Positions 9,102 to 18,573 of a stretch of DNA of 53,860 nucleotides are shown piece after piece. The stretch comes from Bacteroidia bacterium (lineage in GTDB: Bacteria > Bacteroidota > Bacteroidia > Palsa-965): positions 1-53,860 of the forward strand of contig JAKLJE010000027.1 of assembly GCA_023151315.1 (NCBI GenBank), given 5' to 3'. Within the stretch, counting starts at the first letter, position 1. Each line of letters opens with the position of its first letter. The notes under the pieces were generated by a model. That model was given only the letters and a program-made list of their open reading frames with translations, was not told the DNA's origin and ran no database searches. Both the position numbers and the translations under genes were made by a program.

Positions 9102-11180
9102 CTACTCTTGCGAAATCCAAACCCACGGAGAAGGGTCTTTGGTCTTCTGCATTTTGTTTCTGAACAACAACAACTCTTCTTCTGTTTCACCTCTCTGAAT
9201 AGAAACGTAATGCATTCCGCTTGGCTGTACAATCATCTCAGCAGGATAACCTCTATCCTTCCAGCGCTTCACATAATTCTCCGCATTCTCTTTCACACGG
9301 AAAACGCCGGCGATCAGGAAACAGGAACCTGTTCCTTGTACAATTTCGTTTTGTGTCTGTGATGTAACTGCTATCGAAGCAATTGCCGCAAGCGAATCCC
9401 GCTTCGCATTGATGGCCGCTAGTATATTTGAATGCCTCCATGTCGATGTACTGAAAATATCTCCGAAAAGTTCCGGTATAACATCAGTAGTCGTTGGCAT
9501 TTCAGGTATCGCCAAAGAATCTCTGCGCTGACGAAGATGTGCTGCGAGTACGACATGCGGCGTAAGCATTGCATGAATTGAATTGCCAGAATTATTCAGC
9601 TGCGGCGTTGTTATTTGTACAACGTCAATCGGAACATTGATAACCGGAGCAACTGTATCACGAGATACGGATTCACTTCCCATACAGTAAAGAAAACCAT
9701 CTCGAGAAGCGATGATTACACGGCCATCGTGAGTGATTGGCGTTGCTTCAAACATTCCGGCACGAAAATCGGTTTCGGTAAATCCGCTAAATGCTTCGTG
9801 ACTGAAAACACGTACACCTTCATATCCTGCTGCCACTAAATGTCCGCCTGTGAAAATCGGAGTGGAAATGGAAGGTCCGATTTCCTTAATGAATACAGCA
9901 TGAGGCTTCGGATAAAGTGTTTTACCGTCCGGACCTGCAACAAGATCTGATGTCAGTTCCTTGTAGTTCACAACGGTCAGCATGCCGTCGATACCGGTAA
10001 ATGCTGCGAGATAAGGATCGTTGTCTTTACGATAATTATCATTAACAGAAACGCTGCCTATCACTCCGCCTATCCATGAAGAGAAATTGCGATCTCCCGT
10101 TGGATAATACCAATCCACGCAATTCTCCGGCTTGCGTGCAGGATTAATTTTCATCACGCCTCCATGTCCCGGAATGTATTGTTTCTCAATAGCGATGAGC
10201 AGACAATTGTCGGAGGTAACAACCGGAGTTCCGTCTATATCACAACCGATTTCAAAATCCCAATCGAACTTTTGTGTTGAAAGATTGAATCCGAAAATGT
10301 GTCCGCATCCCGATGCTATGTAGATGTGATCTCCTAACAATACCGGAGAAGCTTCCGTAACGAGATTTCCTCCGTGTGCTGCTTTATCGCTGTTCGAGTA
10401 AATCAATTCCTTGTGCAACAACTGCGGACGCGAAGATGAATCGTTCCAGCGCAATTGCTTCAGCGGATCAAACGACACAAAGTACCCGTTCTCCAATCCA
10501 ATGTAACCGCGATCATCAAGGAAAAGCGCAGACGCATCCACATCGCTACTGTAACAATCCGTGTGATCCATTGGCATGCGCCAGATTTCATTTCCCGTGA
10601 AACATGAAACTGCACGGAAACTCGCAACGGCGGTATCACTCACTGTGTATTGCAATCCTTTTCTGCTTCCTTGAAAAATCACAAGCCGCTGTGCTGAATC
10701 TGCAGCATCCGGGAACATCGCAATACTTCCTGTTCCTTTCAGAATGTCGTCGAATGTATATTGCCACACAAGCTCACCTGAATCCAGACGAATCTTCTTC
10801 AGATGATGATCGTACGCACCCTGATAAATGTATTGTACGCCGTATTCTTCGGTGATCAGCGGTTGTCCGGTCCACCCTGCTCCCGCCCAGATTTCAACTC
10901 CGGCTTGCGCAGTTACAATTGTCTTACCCGATCCGAGTTCGTGTTTCCAAATGAGATTCAGCGAATCCGAACAGAAGTTTCCGTAATAGTTGCGTTGATT
11001 TCCACCAAGGAATGTTCCGTTGATGATGCGAAACGGCAATTCTATTTTCTTTCCTTGTAATGCAGATTCATTCCGCACATGCGTATCACCAGCAATCTTT
11101 TTACCGATAATAAACGTACACGCCGTTTGCACAGACACAGCAGCGAGAACAATAAGTGAATATCGGAGTACCCTTTTCAT
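9102..11180 (-). CDS. PQQ-like beta-propeller protein with C-terminal SPOR domain
   Basis: A 692-residue exported protein. MKRVLRYSLIVLAAVSVQTAC is a signal sequence ending in Cys; the -3 residue of the would-be lipobox is Gln rather than Leu/Val/Ile, so lipidation is uncertain. Residues of about 60-510 form a propeller of PQQ/BamB-like blades, seen as repeated phrases such as SGELVWQY, CFTGNEIWRM, FKFDWDFEIG-like strands and DGRVIIASRDGFLYCMGS. After a linker, residues of about 615-685 form a SPOR-like domain (CFLIAGVFRVKENAENYVKR, then YVSIQRG). SPOR domains bind denuded septal peptidoglycan, so this would place a BamB-like scaffold at peptidoglycan. The fusion is inferred from sequence alone. 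It stands alone on the minus strand. Confidence 0.8.
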   Translation of the reverse strand: MKRVLRYSLIVLAAVSVQTACTFIIGKKIAGDTHVRNESALQGKKIELPFRIINGTFLGGNQRNYYGNFCSDSLNLIWKHELGSGKTIVTAQAGVEIWAGAGWTGQPLITEEYGVQYIYQGAYDHHLKKIRLDSGELVWQYTFDDILKGTGSIAMFPDAADSAQRLVIFQGSRKGLQYTVSDTAVASFRAVSCFTGNEIWRMPMDHTDCYSSDVDASALFLDDRGYIGLENGYFVSFDPLKQLRWNDSSSRPQLLHKELIYSNSDKAAHGGNLVTEASPVLLGDHIYIASGCGHIFGFNLSTQKFDWDFEIGCDIDGTPVVTSDNCLLIAIEKQYIPGHGGVMKINPARKPENCVDWYYPTGDRNFSSWIGGVIGSVSVNDNYRKDNDPYLAAFTGIDGMLTVVNYKELTSDLVAGPDGKTLYPKPHAVFIKEIGPSISTPIFTGGHLVAAGYEGVRVFSHEAFSGFTETDFRAGMFEATPITHDGRVIIASRDGFLYCMGSESVSRDTVAPVINVPIDVVQITTPQLNNSGNSIHAMLTPHVVLAAHLRQRRDSLAIPEMPTTTDVIPELFGDIFSTSTWRHSNILAAINAKRDSLAAIASIAVTSQTQNEIVQGTGSCFLIAGVFRVKENAENYVKRWKDRGYPAEMIVQPSGMHYVSIQRGETEEELLLFRNKMQKTKDPSPWVWISQE

Positions 11181-11237
11181 GAGTTTGAAAGGAGTATCTA
11201 AAGTACGTAAATATTGGATTGGTTATTACTTGTTGTG

Positions 11238-11367
11238 GATCGGGTTGCTTCGCAGGATCGGAGATCGGTGACGCATTCGCGTCGATCGGGATAAAACATA
11301 TCTGCCGATCAGCACGCAGTGCTTCTATCAAAGCGAAGCATTCCGATCAGCGCGAAGCGCCCCGATC
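11238..11367. repeat. array of GATCGG / CCGATC hexamers with short GC-rich hairpins
   Basis: Four GATCGG copies (11238, 11256, 11263, 11284) are followed by three copies of the reverse complement CCGATC (11305, 11343, 11362), so the array is an inverted arrangement. Between the hexamers lie small hairpins: GACGC-ATTC-GCGTC, GCAC-GCA-GTGC (twice) and GCGC-GAA-GCGC. It fills the spacer between two minus-strand genes, and a 7-bp-period run follows directly. Confidence 0.8.
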
Positions 11368-11381
11368 CGCACGCAGTGCGC

Positions 11382-11409
11382 TCTAAAGTCGAACGTCTAA
11401 AGTCTAAAT
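11382..11409. repeat. exact 7-bp-period repeat, consensus TCTAAAG
   Basis: Four consecutive heptamers: TCTAAAG, TCGAACG, TCTAAAG, TCTAAAT. The last base overlaps the stop codon of the minus-strand receptor gene. The same family occurs at 42947-42981 (reverse orientation) and 44355-44382. Confidence 0.8.
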
Positions 11410-13781
11410 CAAGACTTAATCCTATTCCGCTCCGAATCATTATTCGAACGCTGATTCAGATTCTGCTGCTTGACCTTACCGAAACGATAAGAAACGGCCA
11501 CGCGCACAAAGCGAGAATCTCCAGGCTCCTCATAATACAAATTGAATCCGGGTATGCGCGAATCTGCTCTGGCGTATGAATTATACAAGAGATCATTTCC
11601 GATCAAACGCACAGAGAAATTACCGTCCGTAGACTTGTACTGAATGGAAACACGCAAACTCGACATCGCCCGCGCCATGAACAATCCTTCTCCCGCACCG
11701 GTTGAATACCAGTAAATCGCTTCCATAGACCAATGCTTCTTCAGACTGAATTTATTGTAGAAAACAAAGAACCATCCTTCAGCATCGTTGTGCGCATAAT
11801 CCACACCGTTATCCAAATGATAAATCGATTTGTTGTACCCTGCCGAATTGTAAGTTGTCCACCAACTGGTTTGATATGGAATCGCGATTTCGAATCCCAA
11901 CGTTTTCGCGTAATTGAAATTCCGGGTCTGTCCGATGAATTGAGAATTATTCGGGCCGGTACGTTCTACAAACAAATCCATTGCCTGCTTGGTGTAGGCA
12001 TAATTAAAGCTGATGGAAGCGGCTTCGAGGTAAATCAATTCTACACTGAAATCGTGCGTGTATTCCGGACGTAGTGCCGGATTTCCTTTGATGTAGGAAA
12101 GCGAATCAATGTAAATCAGGAATGGATCCAGATCCTGAAAGCTTGGACGCTCAATGTTCCACGAATAGTCCAAAGAGAATACGAGATCCTTCATGATCGT
12201 GTAATTCAATTCTGCAACCGGGAACACATTGATGTAAGCAGTGTCTATCAAAGTGGAATCATACAAAAGCGATTTTCCATCGGTACGCGTCAACTCTACA
12301 CGAACACCCGCAGTCGCAAACCATTTTCCTTTGGTAAATGTTCCTTGTGTGAAACCTGCAAGGGTTGTTTCTCCATACCGAAATGAATTCGCAATCGTAC
12401 TGTCGTCGATCCATTCACCGGAAACGAGTCGTTGCATTCCCACTTCACTGCTGTTGGTGATTTGCGTAAACTTCAACCCGCTTTCGAGTTTCCAAATGGT
12501 ATCGAAACACTTCGTGTAATTGAACTGTCCGACCGCAAAACGGATTCCGCTTTCAGATGCATTTCTCAACTCCGCATTGCTGGTGGATGCCGGCGTTGAT
12601 ACATTCTGCAGAATTGCGCCAAACTTATTCGAAGTATAATCGGTGTAAGAAGCCGAAGCAAACCATTCACTTCCTAACGTATCAAGCGTGCGTGTGTAAC
12701 CCAAAGTCGCCTGATAATCCAAAGTTTTCTCGTCGTCTCTGCGCGAAGCCAGAATTTCTGATTCCGTGTTGTTTGCTGTAATCAGGTTACGATTGTCAAT
12801 ATCTACTCCGATCTGATTAAAACTGGTTGTCAACGAAAGATCAATATGACTGACAGAGTCCGGTCGGTACTGGAATGTGGCACCCGGATAATACGTTCCG
12901 TTGTAATGACGGATGCTGTTCACCGTATTCCGCATGGTGTACGCAACCGTATCTTCCGTAAACGTTCGGAGATACAATGTATTTTCCCAACGCGTTCCAA
13001 TGAAAAATCCGGTGCGACCTGTAATCGTCCATTTGTTCTTTCTCCAATAGCCATTGATTCCGGTGTAACCGTACATATTCGGTGTGTATGTCGCCGCCTG
13101 AAACAAATCAACATTGTAGCCTTCCATGGCTTTCTTCTTGGTCACGATGTTCACCACGGCGCGACCTTGTGCATCGTAACTTGCAGGCGGATTCTTGATA
13201 ATCTCCACACTGCTGATTTGAGTAGAAGGAACCGAACGTAACATCTGCGCGGGAATACGTTGTCCGTCGAGATACAACAATGCCGTTCCGCGACCGAACA
13301 CTGTAACACTTCCATCCGTGTTGACCAGCAATCCCGGTGTGTTTTCCAATACTTCATAGGCAGTTCCCATCGCGCCCAAGCTGGTATTCTCGACATCTAC
13401 GACCAGCTTGTTGCCTTTGTTCTGAACAACAGGAGCAACGGCACGAATCTCAACAGTTTTAAGCAGAGAATTCATCAACTGAATTGTATCCAACTGCAGG
13501 ACAGAATCCGAGCTGTAAACGTGCAGCCAAACCGGATCGTAACCGATTGAAGCGCACTTCAGCAGAACAGAATCTGAAACTTTGAGCTTGAGTGAGAATT
13601 TTCCATCTGAGATTACATCGCCGTGGATGTAAGAAGAATCCTTCAATTGGAACGCCACCACATTGCCTGTAAAAATCGGAGCGCGATTGGCATCCACCAC
13701 AAAACCGGTTAATCGCAACGACTGCGCACCAAGCTGCATCGCCGGGAGCAACGCAATGAGTAAAACAATAAGAGACCGCAT
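11409..13781 (-). CDS. TonB-dependent-receptor-like outer-membrane beta-barrel protein
   Basis: A 790-residue protein. The signal peptide MRSLIVLLIALLPAMQLGAQ is followed by a carboxypeptidase-regulatory-like domain (about 22-105: LTGFVVDANRAPIFTGNVVA, then DGKFSLKL). A plug domain follows at about 110-215 (TAYEVLENTPGLLVNTDGSV, then YLDGQRIP and VEIIKNPPASYDAQG). The rest is a large aromatic-rich barrel ending in VAVSYRFGKVKQQ with a polar tail. This order matches the Outer_membrane_beta-barrel (OMP_b-brl_3) class of TonB-linked proteins. The polar Asn/Arg-rich tail after the last barrel strand is a little unusual. The substrate is unknown and no partner SusD-like gene is adjacent. Confidence 0.85.
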   Translation of the reverse strand: MRSLIVLLIALLPAMQLGAQSLRLTGFVVDANRAPIFTGNVVAFQLKDSSYIHGDVISDGKFSLKLKVSDSVLLKCASIGYDPVWLHVYSSDSVLQLDTIQLMNSLLKTVEIRAVAPVVQNKGNKLVVDVENTSLGAMGTAYEVLENTPGLLVNTDGSVTVFGRGTALLYLDGQRIPAQMLRSVPSTQISSVEIIKNPPASYDAQGRAVVNIVTKKKAMEGYNVDLFQAATYTPNMYGYTGINGYWRKNKWTITGRTGFFIGTRWENTLYLRTFTEDTVAYTMRNTVNSIRHYNGTYYPGATFQYRPDSVSHIDLSLTTSFNQIGVDIDNRNLITANNTESEILASRRDDEKTLDYQATLGYTRTLDTLGSEWFASASYTDYTSNKFGAILQNVSTPASTSNAELRNASESGIRFAVGQFNYTKCFDTIWKLESGLKFTQITNSSEVGMQRLVSGEWIDDSTIANSFRYGETTLAGFTQGTFTKGKWFATAGVRVELTRTDGKSLLYDSTLIDTAYINVFPVAELNYTIMKDLVFSLDYSWNIERPSFQDLDPFLIYIDSLSYIKGNPALRPEYTHDFSVELIYLEAASISFNYAYTKQAMDLFVERTGPNNSQFIGQTRNFNYAKTLGFEIAIPYQTSWWTTYNSAGYNKSIYHLDNGVDYAHNDAEGWFFVFYNKFSLKKHWSMEAIYWYSTGAGEGLFMARAMSSLRVSIQYKSTDGNFSVRLIGNDLLYNSYARADSRIPGFNLYYEEPGDSRFVRVAVSYRFGKVKQQNLNQRSNNDSERNRIKS

Positions 13782-13853
13782 ACGTTGGTTATAACGCTAA
13801 AACCGTATAAAGATACAGAAAGCGTTAAAGCAGTTGTTTATATTTACAAAACC

Positions 13854-14240
13854 ATGAAAAACTCCACCAACGCATTAAACTGGTTTGAGATTCCGGCCTC
13901 CGATCTCAAGCGCGCACGATTGTTCTACGAATACATATTCGGCATTACCATGACCGAATCAGAAATGGGCGCAATACGAATGGCCTTTTTCCCTGCAGAA
14001 CCCGGCAGCGGAAAAGTCTCCGGCGCTTTGTGTTATCATCCCGATTTTTACCGTCCGAGTTTGTGGGGACCGGTGATTTACCTCAACGGAAATCCGGATT
14101 TACAATTGGTGCTGGATCGCATTGAATCAGCCGGCGGAAAAATTCTCATGCCTAAAAAGCTCATCGCCCCCGACATCGGCTACATGGCTTTGTTTGTGGA
14201 TTGCGAAGGAAACAGAATGGCGCTGCATTCGAGTAAGTGA
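13854..14240 (+). CDS. VOC (glyoxalase/bleomycin-resistance superfamily) protein
   Basis: A 128-residue single VOC domain. I start at MKNSTNALNWFEIP (ATG 13854); an in-frame ATG at 13785 would add 23 residues without domain character. Typical marks are NWFEIPASDLKRARLFYEYI at the start of the first beta-alpha-beta-beta-beta module, GALCYHPDF-x-PS in the middle, VIYLNGNPDLQLVLDRIESA at the second module, and the closing MALFVDCEGNRMALHS. Members bind a divalent metal and act in varied reactions, and the substrate cannot be told from sequence. It is divergent from the 11409 receptor, with only 72 bases between the two starts, so regulatory sites may be shared. Confidence 0.85.
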   Translation: MKNSTNALNWFEIPASDLKRARLFYEYIFGITMTESEMGAIRMAFFPAEPGSGKVSGALCYHPDFYRPSLWGPVIYLNGNPDLQLVLDRIESAGGKILMPKKLIAPDIGYMALFVDCEGNRMALHSSK

Positions 14241-14278
14241 AAAACTTCTAAATAATGTCTCACAGGTACAATTCTTCA

Positions 14279-15472
14279 ATGACTCAGTTGAAACGCTTTA
14301 TTAGTATAACCGCTTTAGTATTATTAAGCATATACGCCCAGGCTCAAACAGTGAAAACCCAAGACGTTGACACAATAACTGTTAACGGCTGCAAGTTCGT
14401 TATTGAAACACCGTTTGATTGGTATTCAGTCAAGGTACAAGATGGGATCGTTGATGATACATCATGGAATTATTTTGCCAAAACTTTTCAGCAAAATGAA
14501 TTTGGTGCTTCGGTCATCGGAATTCAATTTGTCCGAAGAAGTGACGATGTAATAACTGACAAGGAAGAGAAAAAAATGAAAAGAAATGTTACTTTCTCGA
14601 ACATTATGCTCGGTGAGTTTCTTGTGTACAAGGCTGTTTACAAAGAAACAACTGTTAGAAATTGCCGGACGTGCGGGAACAATTACATGACAGTTTACAG
14701 TCTCCCTCTTAACAATAAGTTGCTAGTTAATTTTGTGCTTCAAGGCTACGGCTCGTCAACAGAAATTACGAATCGTAAAAGTCAGTTTGATGAGTTTTGT
14801 ACGACGTTCTTACGGGTTAATTTGGCATCAATTAACTCTCTCATTTTATGGAACGGTTATAACACCATGAAAAAGGACACACTTAAGTCTGGAGACATTT
14901 TTCCAATAGTATTACGCCCTTCTGATTCCAAACAACTAATTAATGAAGACCCTACTCTAAATGGATTTGAAGGGCTTTATAGTCCCAAAATTCAAGGCGC
15001 CAAAACAATTGGAAAATATGGATACTCTACACTTAACGTTGAAAATAGCACATTGAAGGTATTTACTTCTTTTCAACGCGTTGAAAAAGTAAAAAAAGAT
15101 ACAACGACAATCTCAGGTCAAATCAGTACTATGATTGACACCAGCGTCAAACTAGGTAGTAATGCCTATCTAGGTTATTCCCAGCACATGCCAAGTGAAC
15201 TTACCCTTTACACAAGCAAATACACGTATCTCCAGGACGGCAGTATGCTTATTGTAACTGTTGTAGTCAAATCATACGGATTTTACGATCAAAACATGAC
15301 GAACTTGTATAGACACTATTGTCAGGAATATGCGACATCTATACTAAATTTAAACAAACGTCTCTTCGTACCGATAAAAGTTGATTTGCAAACGCCTAAA
15401 ATTGAAATGTTCAACAAGAAGGAATCTAATATAATAACCCCGAAAATTCAGCCTGTTCTAAAACCTAAGTAA
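14279..15472 (+). CDS. secreted protein of unknown function in AT-richer DNA
   Basis: A 397-residue exported protein. The start at 14279 gives a standard signal peptide (MTQLKRFISITALVLLSIYAQA); an ATG at 14255 would add eight residues. After the signal come two halves: about 35-200, opening with CKFVIETPFDWYSVKVQDG and carrying a RNCRTCGNN cysteine pair, and about 205-370, beta-rich. The C-terminus is a basic tail without a T9SS sorting domain. I recognise no family. By eye the DNA is richer in A and T, and in codons such as TTA, AGT and ACT, than its neighbours, which may reflect recent acquisition. The 98 bases after it show no strong terminator. Confidence 0.65.
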   Translation: MTQLKRFISITALVLLSIYAQAQTVKTQDVDTITVNGCKFVIETPFDWYSVKVQDGIVDDTSWNYFAKTFQQNEFGASVIGIQFVRRSDDVITDKEEKKMKRNVTFSNIMLGEFLVYKAVYKETTVRNCRTCGNNYMTVYSLPLNNKLLVNFVLQGYGSSTEITNRKSQFDEFCTTFLRVNLASINSLILWNGYNTMKKDTLKSGDIFPIVLRPSDSKQLINEDPTLNGFEGLYSPKIQGAKTIGKYGYSTLNVENSTLKVFTSFQRVEKVKKDTTTISGQISTMIDTSVKLGSNAYLGYSQHMPSELTLYTSKYTYLQDGSMLIVTVVVKSYGFYDQNMTNLYRHYCQEYATSILNLNKRLFVPIKVDLQTPKIEMFNKKESNIITPKIQPVLKPK

Positions 15473-15570
15473 AGTGAATATTTTTCACGCGGAATTTGAG
15501 GCGCAAGTCTGAAAAAGTTCCCTCAATAATTACAGTTTGTTTTAATCGAACCGTAATCCTTAATTACAAA

Positions 15571-18500
15571 TCATTTAATCGAAGTCACCAACTCCTGCAT
15601 CAACTTCCCTCTGATTCCTTCCTTCGCGAGCTTGTTGGTCTTCGCATCCGGATAAACGCGGTTGGATAAGAATACAAACACCAATCCGGTTTCCGGATCC
15701 GCCCATGCTTGTGTGCCGGTAAATCCTTGGTGACCGAAACTCTTGCCTGAGATGGAATCACAAGCAGGATTCACTTTCTTCGGATCAGGTTCAGGTTTAT
15801 CAAAACATACACCGCGACGATTGTCCTTGTATTGATAACGCGTAAACTCATTCACAGTTTCCGTTCTGAAATAACGCTTACCTCCGTATGTTCCGCCGTT
15901 CAGGAACAATTGCATCATTACACCAACATCGTTGGCATTACTGAAAACACCGGCATGTCCTCCTATTCCACCCAACATCGCCGCGCCCTGATCATGCACA
16001 TCACCTTGCAACTGTTGCTTACGCCATTCGAGATCTTTTTCCGTTGGTGCACAACGCGCACTCGCAAAACGCAAGCGAGGCTGATAACCCATGGTCGGTA
16101 ATCCTAAAGGACGATAAAACGTACGCATCACGTGCTCACTCAACAACATATGATATTCGTCTTCAACCATCTCTTTCATGTAATAATAACCGAGATCGCT
16201 GTAAAGAAACTTGTGCTCCGAACTTACCTCGCACTCATTGATGCGCTTGTAAATCGTGTCTTTGTAATTACGTGCGATGAACATGCCCGGCGCAACGTAA
16301 ATCGGGAAAGAATCACTGTACGACTTACGATATACATCCCGTTTCCAGTTGTTCTCTTTGTCCAATGTTTTCAGATAAAACGGAATCCACGCCGGTAATC
16401 CTGCCTGATGCGCCATCATTTCACGAATGACCAAACTGTCTTTGTTGGTTCCTTTTACCATTGGTAAATGCTGACCCAAACGGTCATCAAGGCGCATTGC
16501 TCCGTCGTCCACCATCTTCATCAGACTAGGCGCGGTTGCCATAATTTTAGTAACAGATGCAACATCATACAGATCGTTGTTATTTACAACGTGTTTCTTG
16601 TCGTAAGTGAAATGTCCGTACGACTGATTGATGAATACTTTTCCGTTTACTGCTGCAAAGACCTGACAACCCGGATACGCCTGATCCGTGATGCCTTTGT
16701 TCACAATGGAATCAATTCGTTTGTGTAACGAAGGATCCATTCCCAATTCTTCAATCACGGTGTACTTCAATCGAACCGGCGCAGGAGTTGTGATTCCGGT
16801 TTTGCCTTTCCAATGATTCAACGTAACCGGCAGATTCCCGGAGAATGAAATTCCGCCGAACATTGCCTGAACAGAAAGATCCTGCATATAAGGCTGATCT
16901 TCATATGCCGCAATTACAGCATCACATTCTTCAATACGTTTGATTTCATTCAAAGCATAAGGCGAACCGAACAGAACAGTTACAATCTTTCTGTTCAGCT
17001 TCAGCAACGTATCAATCAATTGATCAGGAACGTCACTCATTCCTCCATAGTTGTTGGCGGGGCGTTGCGATACTTTGTGAATTCCGATCACTACAACGTC
17101 ATTCGCTGAAAGTCTGTTCACCAACGCATTCAGCGAATCGGCCTTTGCGTCATACGCTAAAGTGTGATATTGCGCCGGTGCGTAACACATGAATCGTTCC
17201 TGTAATGGATTATTCTTGTTTACTCCAACAGAAACGACTGCAAAATTCTTCTTCTCCAGATCCATGAATGGAAGAATTGCATTCTTGTTGTTGAGCAATG
17301 TCACAGATGCTTCGCCTATCTGACGACAAAGCCATGTGGTACTTCTGTCGTTCAATGCCGCGTAAAGTCCTTTGGTCTTTACACTTTTCTTTTTGTTCAA
17401 TCCGCACCACATTTTCGCAGCGAGAATTTTTCTGCAACGCGCATCAATTTCAGCCTGAGAAATTTCTCCTTTCGCAATTGCAGCTTTAATCTGAGCAATC
17501 GCTTTCGGAACATCTCCGCTGAACAACAACACATCGTTACCGGCAATCAGTGCGCGTACATCAACATCGCCAGGACCGTAAAACTTGCTCACGCCTTTCA
17601 TATTCAGCGCATCTGTGAATACAAGTCCTTTGAAACCGAGTTCCTGCTTGAGTAATGTATCTACCACATAACGCGACAATGTTGTAGCCTGATTCGATGT
17701 TGTATCCAGAACAGGAACTGACAAATGCGCCACCATCATGCTTCCAACTCCTGAATGAATCAAACGGCGAAACGGATATAATTCAAGAGAATCCAATCGC
17801 TGACGTGAAGCATTGATAACCGGAAGTGTTTTATGTGAATCACTGTCGGTATCTCCGTGTCCAGGGAAATGTTTTCCGCAAGACATCACATGGTTATCCT
17901 GCAATCCGTTGGAATACATAATCGCTTTCTCAGCAACATTCTCTCTGTCTTCTCCAAAAGCTCTTGTACCTATGACCGGATTCAAAGGATTATTATTCAC
18001 GTCTGCGTCCGGTGAGAAACTAACATGCACTCCGAGCAATGAACACTGTCGCGCCATTTCCACTCCGTACCAATAAATGAGGGAGTCGTTATCAACCGCA
18101 CCCAACTGCATCTGATGCGGAAAACTCACACAACTGTCAATACGCATTACCGGTCCCCATTCTGCGTCCATACCAATCAGCAACGGAACCTTCGCCGCTT
18201 TCTGATATTTGTTGGTAAGATTTACCTGACGAACAGGTCCGCCCTGCATGAAAATGAGTCCGCCGATCTTCTGCGTCTTTACAAGATTCAGAATTTCGGT
18301 TTCGTGCTTTTTGTCTTTGTTCGACCAAGCAGCAACCATAAACAATTGACCGATGCGCTCATCCGGACTCATGGTTTTAAAAACCGAATCCACCCATTTA
18401 TCATTCTGCGAGGCAAGAAACGGAGGATCAAGAACCAACTCAGTCTTATCAATTTGTAACGGCGCACGATCGACATAACCTGCCTGAGCGTTATGCTGCT

Positions 18501-18573
18501 CACCCGGCCATATCAATCCCAAAGCCACCAAAGGACCGGCGAGTAAAAAAGTAAATGCAATTTTCCGGGTCAT
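15571..18573 (-). CDS. GH3 (NagZ-type) hydrolase fused to a class C beta-lactamase-like domain
   Basis: A 1000-residue exported protein; start chosen at 18573 (MTRKIAFTFLLAGPLVALGL, signal peptide). Residues of about 55-390 are a glycoside hydrolase family 3 N-terminal domain: KHFPGHGDTDSDSH near 235-248 is the hallmark of NagZ-like beta-N-acetylhexosaminidases, and FTDALNMKGV carries the likely nucleophile Asp. About 400-580 is the GH3 C-terminal domain. About 610-1000 is a serine hydrolase of the beta-lactamase/AmpC-esterase type with SVTK (Ser673, Lys676), YSD as the Y-x-N-like motif and HQGFTGT as the third motif. Such fusions are known in Bacteroidota. A role in muropeptide or cell-wall recycling is likely; the substrate of the second domain is unknown. 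Confidence 0.9.
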   Translation of the reverse strand: MTRKIAFTFLLAGPLVALGLIWPGEQHNAQAGYVDRAPLQIDKTELVLDPPFLASQNDKWVDSVFKTMSPDERIGQLFMVAAWSNKDKKHETEILNLVKTQKIGGLIFMQGGPVRQVNLTNKYQKAAKVPLLIGMDAEWGPVMRIDSCVSFPHQMQLGAVDNDSLIYWYGVEMARQCSLLGVHVSFSPDADVNNNPLNPVIGTRAFGEDRENVAEKAIMYSNGLQDNHVMSCGKHFPGHGDTDSDSHKTLPVINASRQRLDSLELYPFRRLIHSGVGSMMVAHLSVPVLDTTSNQATTLSRYVVDTLLKQELGFKGLVFTDALNMKGVSKFYGPGDVDVRALIAGNDVLLFSGDVPKAIAQIKAAIAKGEISQAEIDARCRKILAAKMWCGLNKKKSVKTKGLYAALNDRSTTWLCRQIGEASVTLLNNKNAILPFMDLEKKNFAVVSVGVNKNNPLQERFMCYAPAQYHTLAYDAKADSLNALVNRLSANDVVVIGIHKVSQRPANNYGGMSDVPDQLIDTLLKLNRKIVTVLFGSPYALNEIKRIEECDAVIAAYEDQPYMQDLSVQAMFGGISFSGNLPVTLNHWKGKTGITTPAPVRLKYTVIEELGMDPSLHKRIDSIVNKGITDQAYPGCQVFAAVNGKVFINQSYGHFTYDKKHVVNNNDLYDVASVTKIMATAPSLMKMVDDGAMRLDDRLGQHLPMVKGTNKDSLVIREMMAHQAGLPAWIPFYLKTLDKENNWKRDVYRKSYSDSFPIYVAPGMFIARNYKDTIYKRINECEVSSEHKFLYSDLGYYYMKEMVEDEYHMLLSEHVMRTFYRPLGLPTMGYQPRLRFASARCAPTEKDLEWRKQQLQGDVHDQGAAMLGGIGGHAGVFSNANDVGVMMQLFLNGGTYGGKRYFRTETVNEFTRYQYKDNRRGVCFDKPEPDPKKVNPACDSISGKSFGHQGFTGTQAWADPETGLVFVFLSNRVYPDAKTNKLAKEGIRGKLMQELVTSIK

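Noticed and set aside
15473-15570. Search for a terminator or gene between the two convergent genes
   Set aside because: Only a weak GTGAA-TATTT-TTCAC hairpin without a T-run and some AT-rich near-repeats (TTTAATCGAA) were seen, which is not enough for a call.
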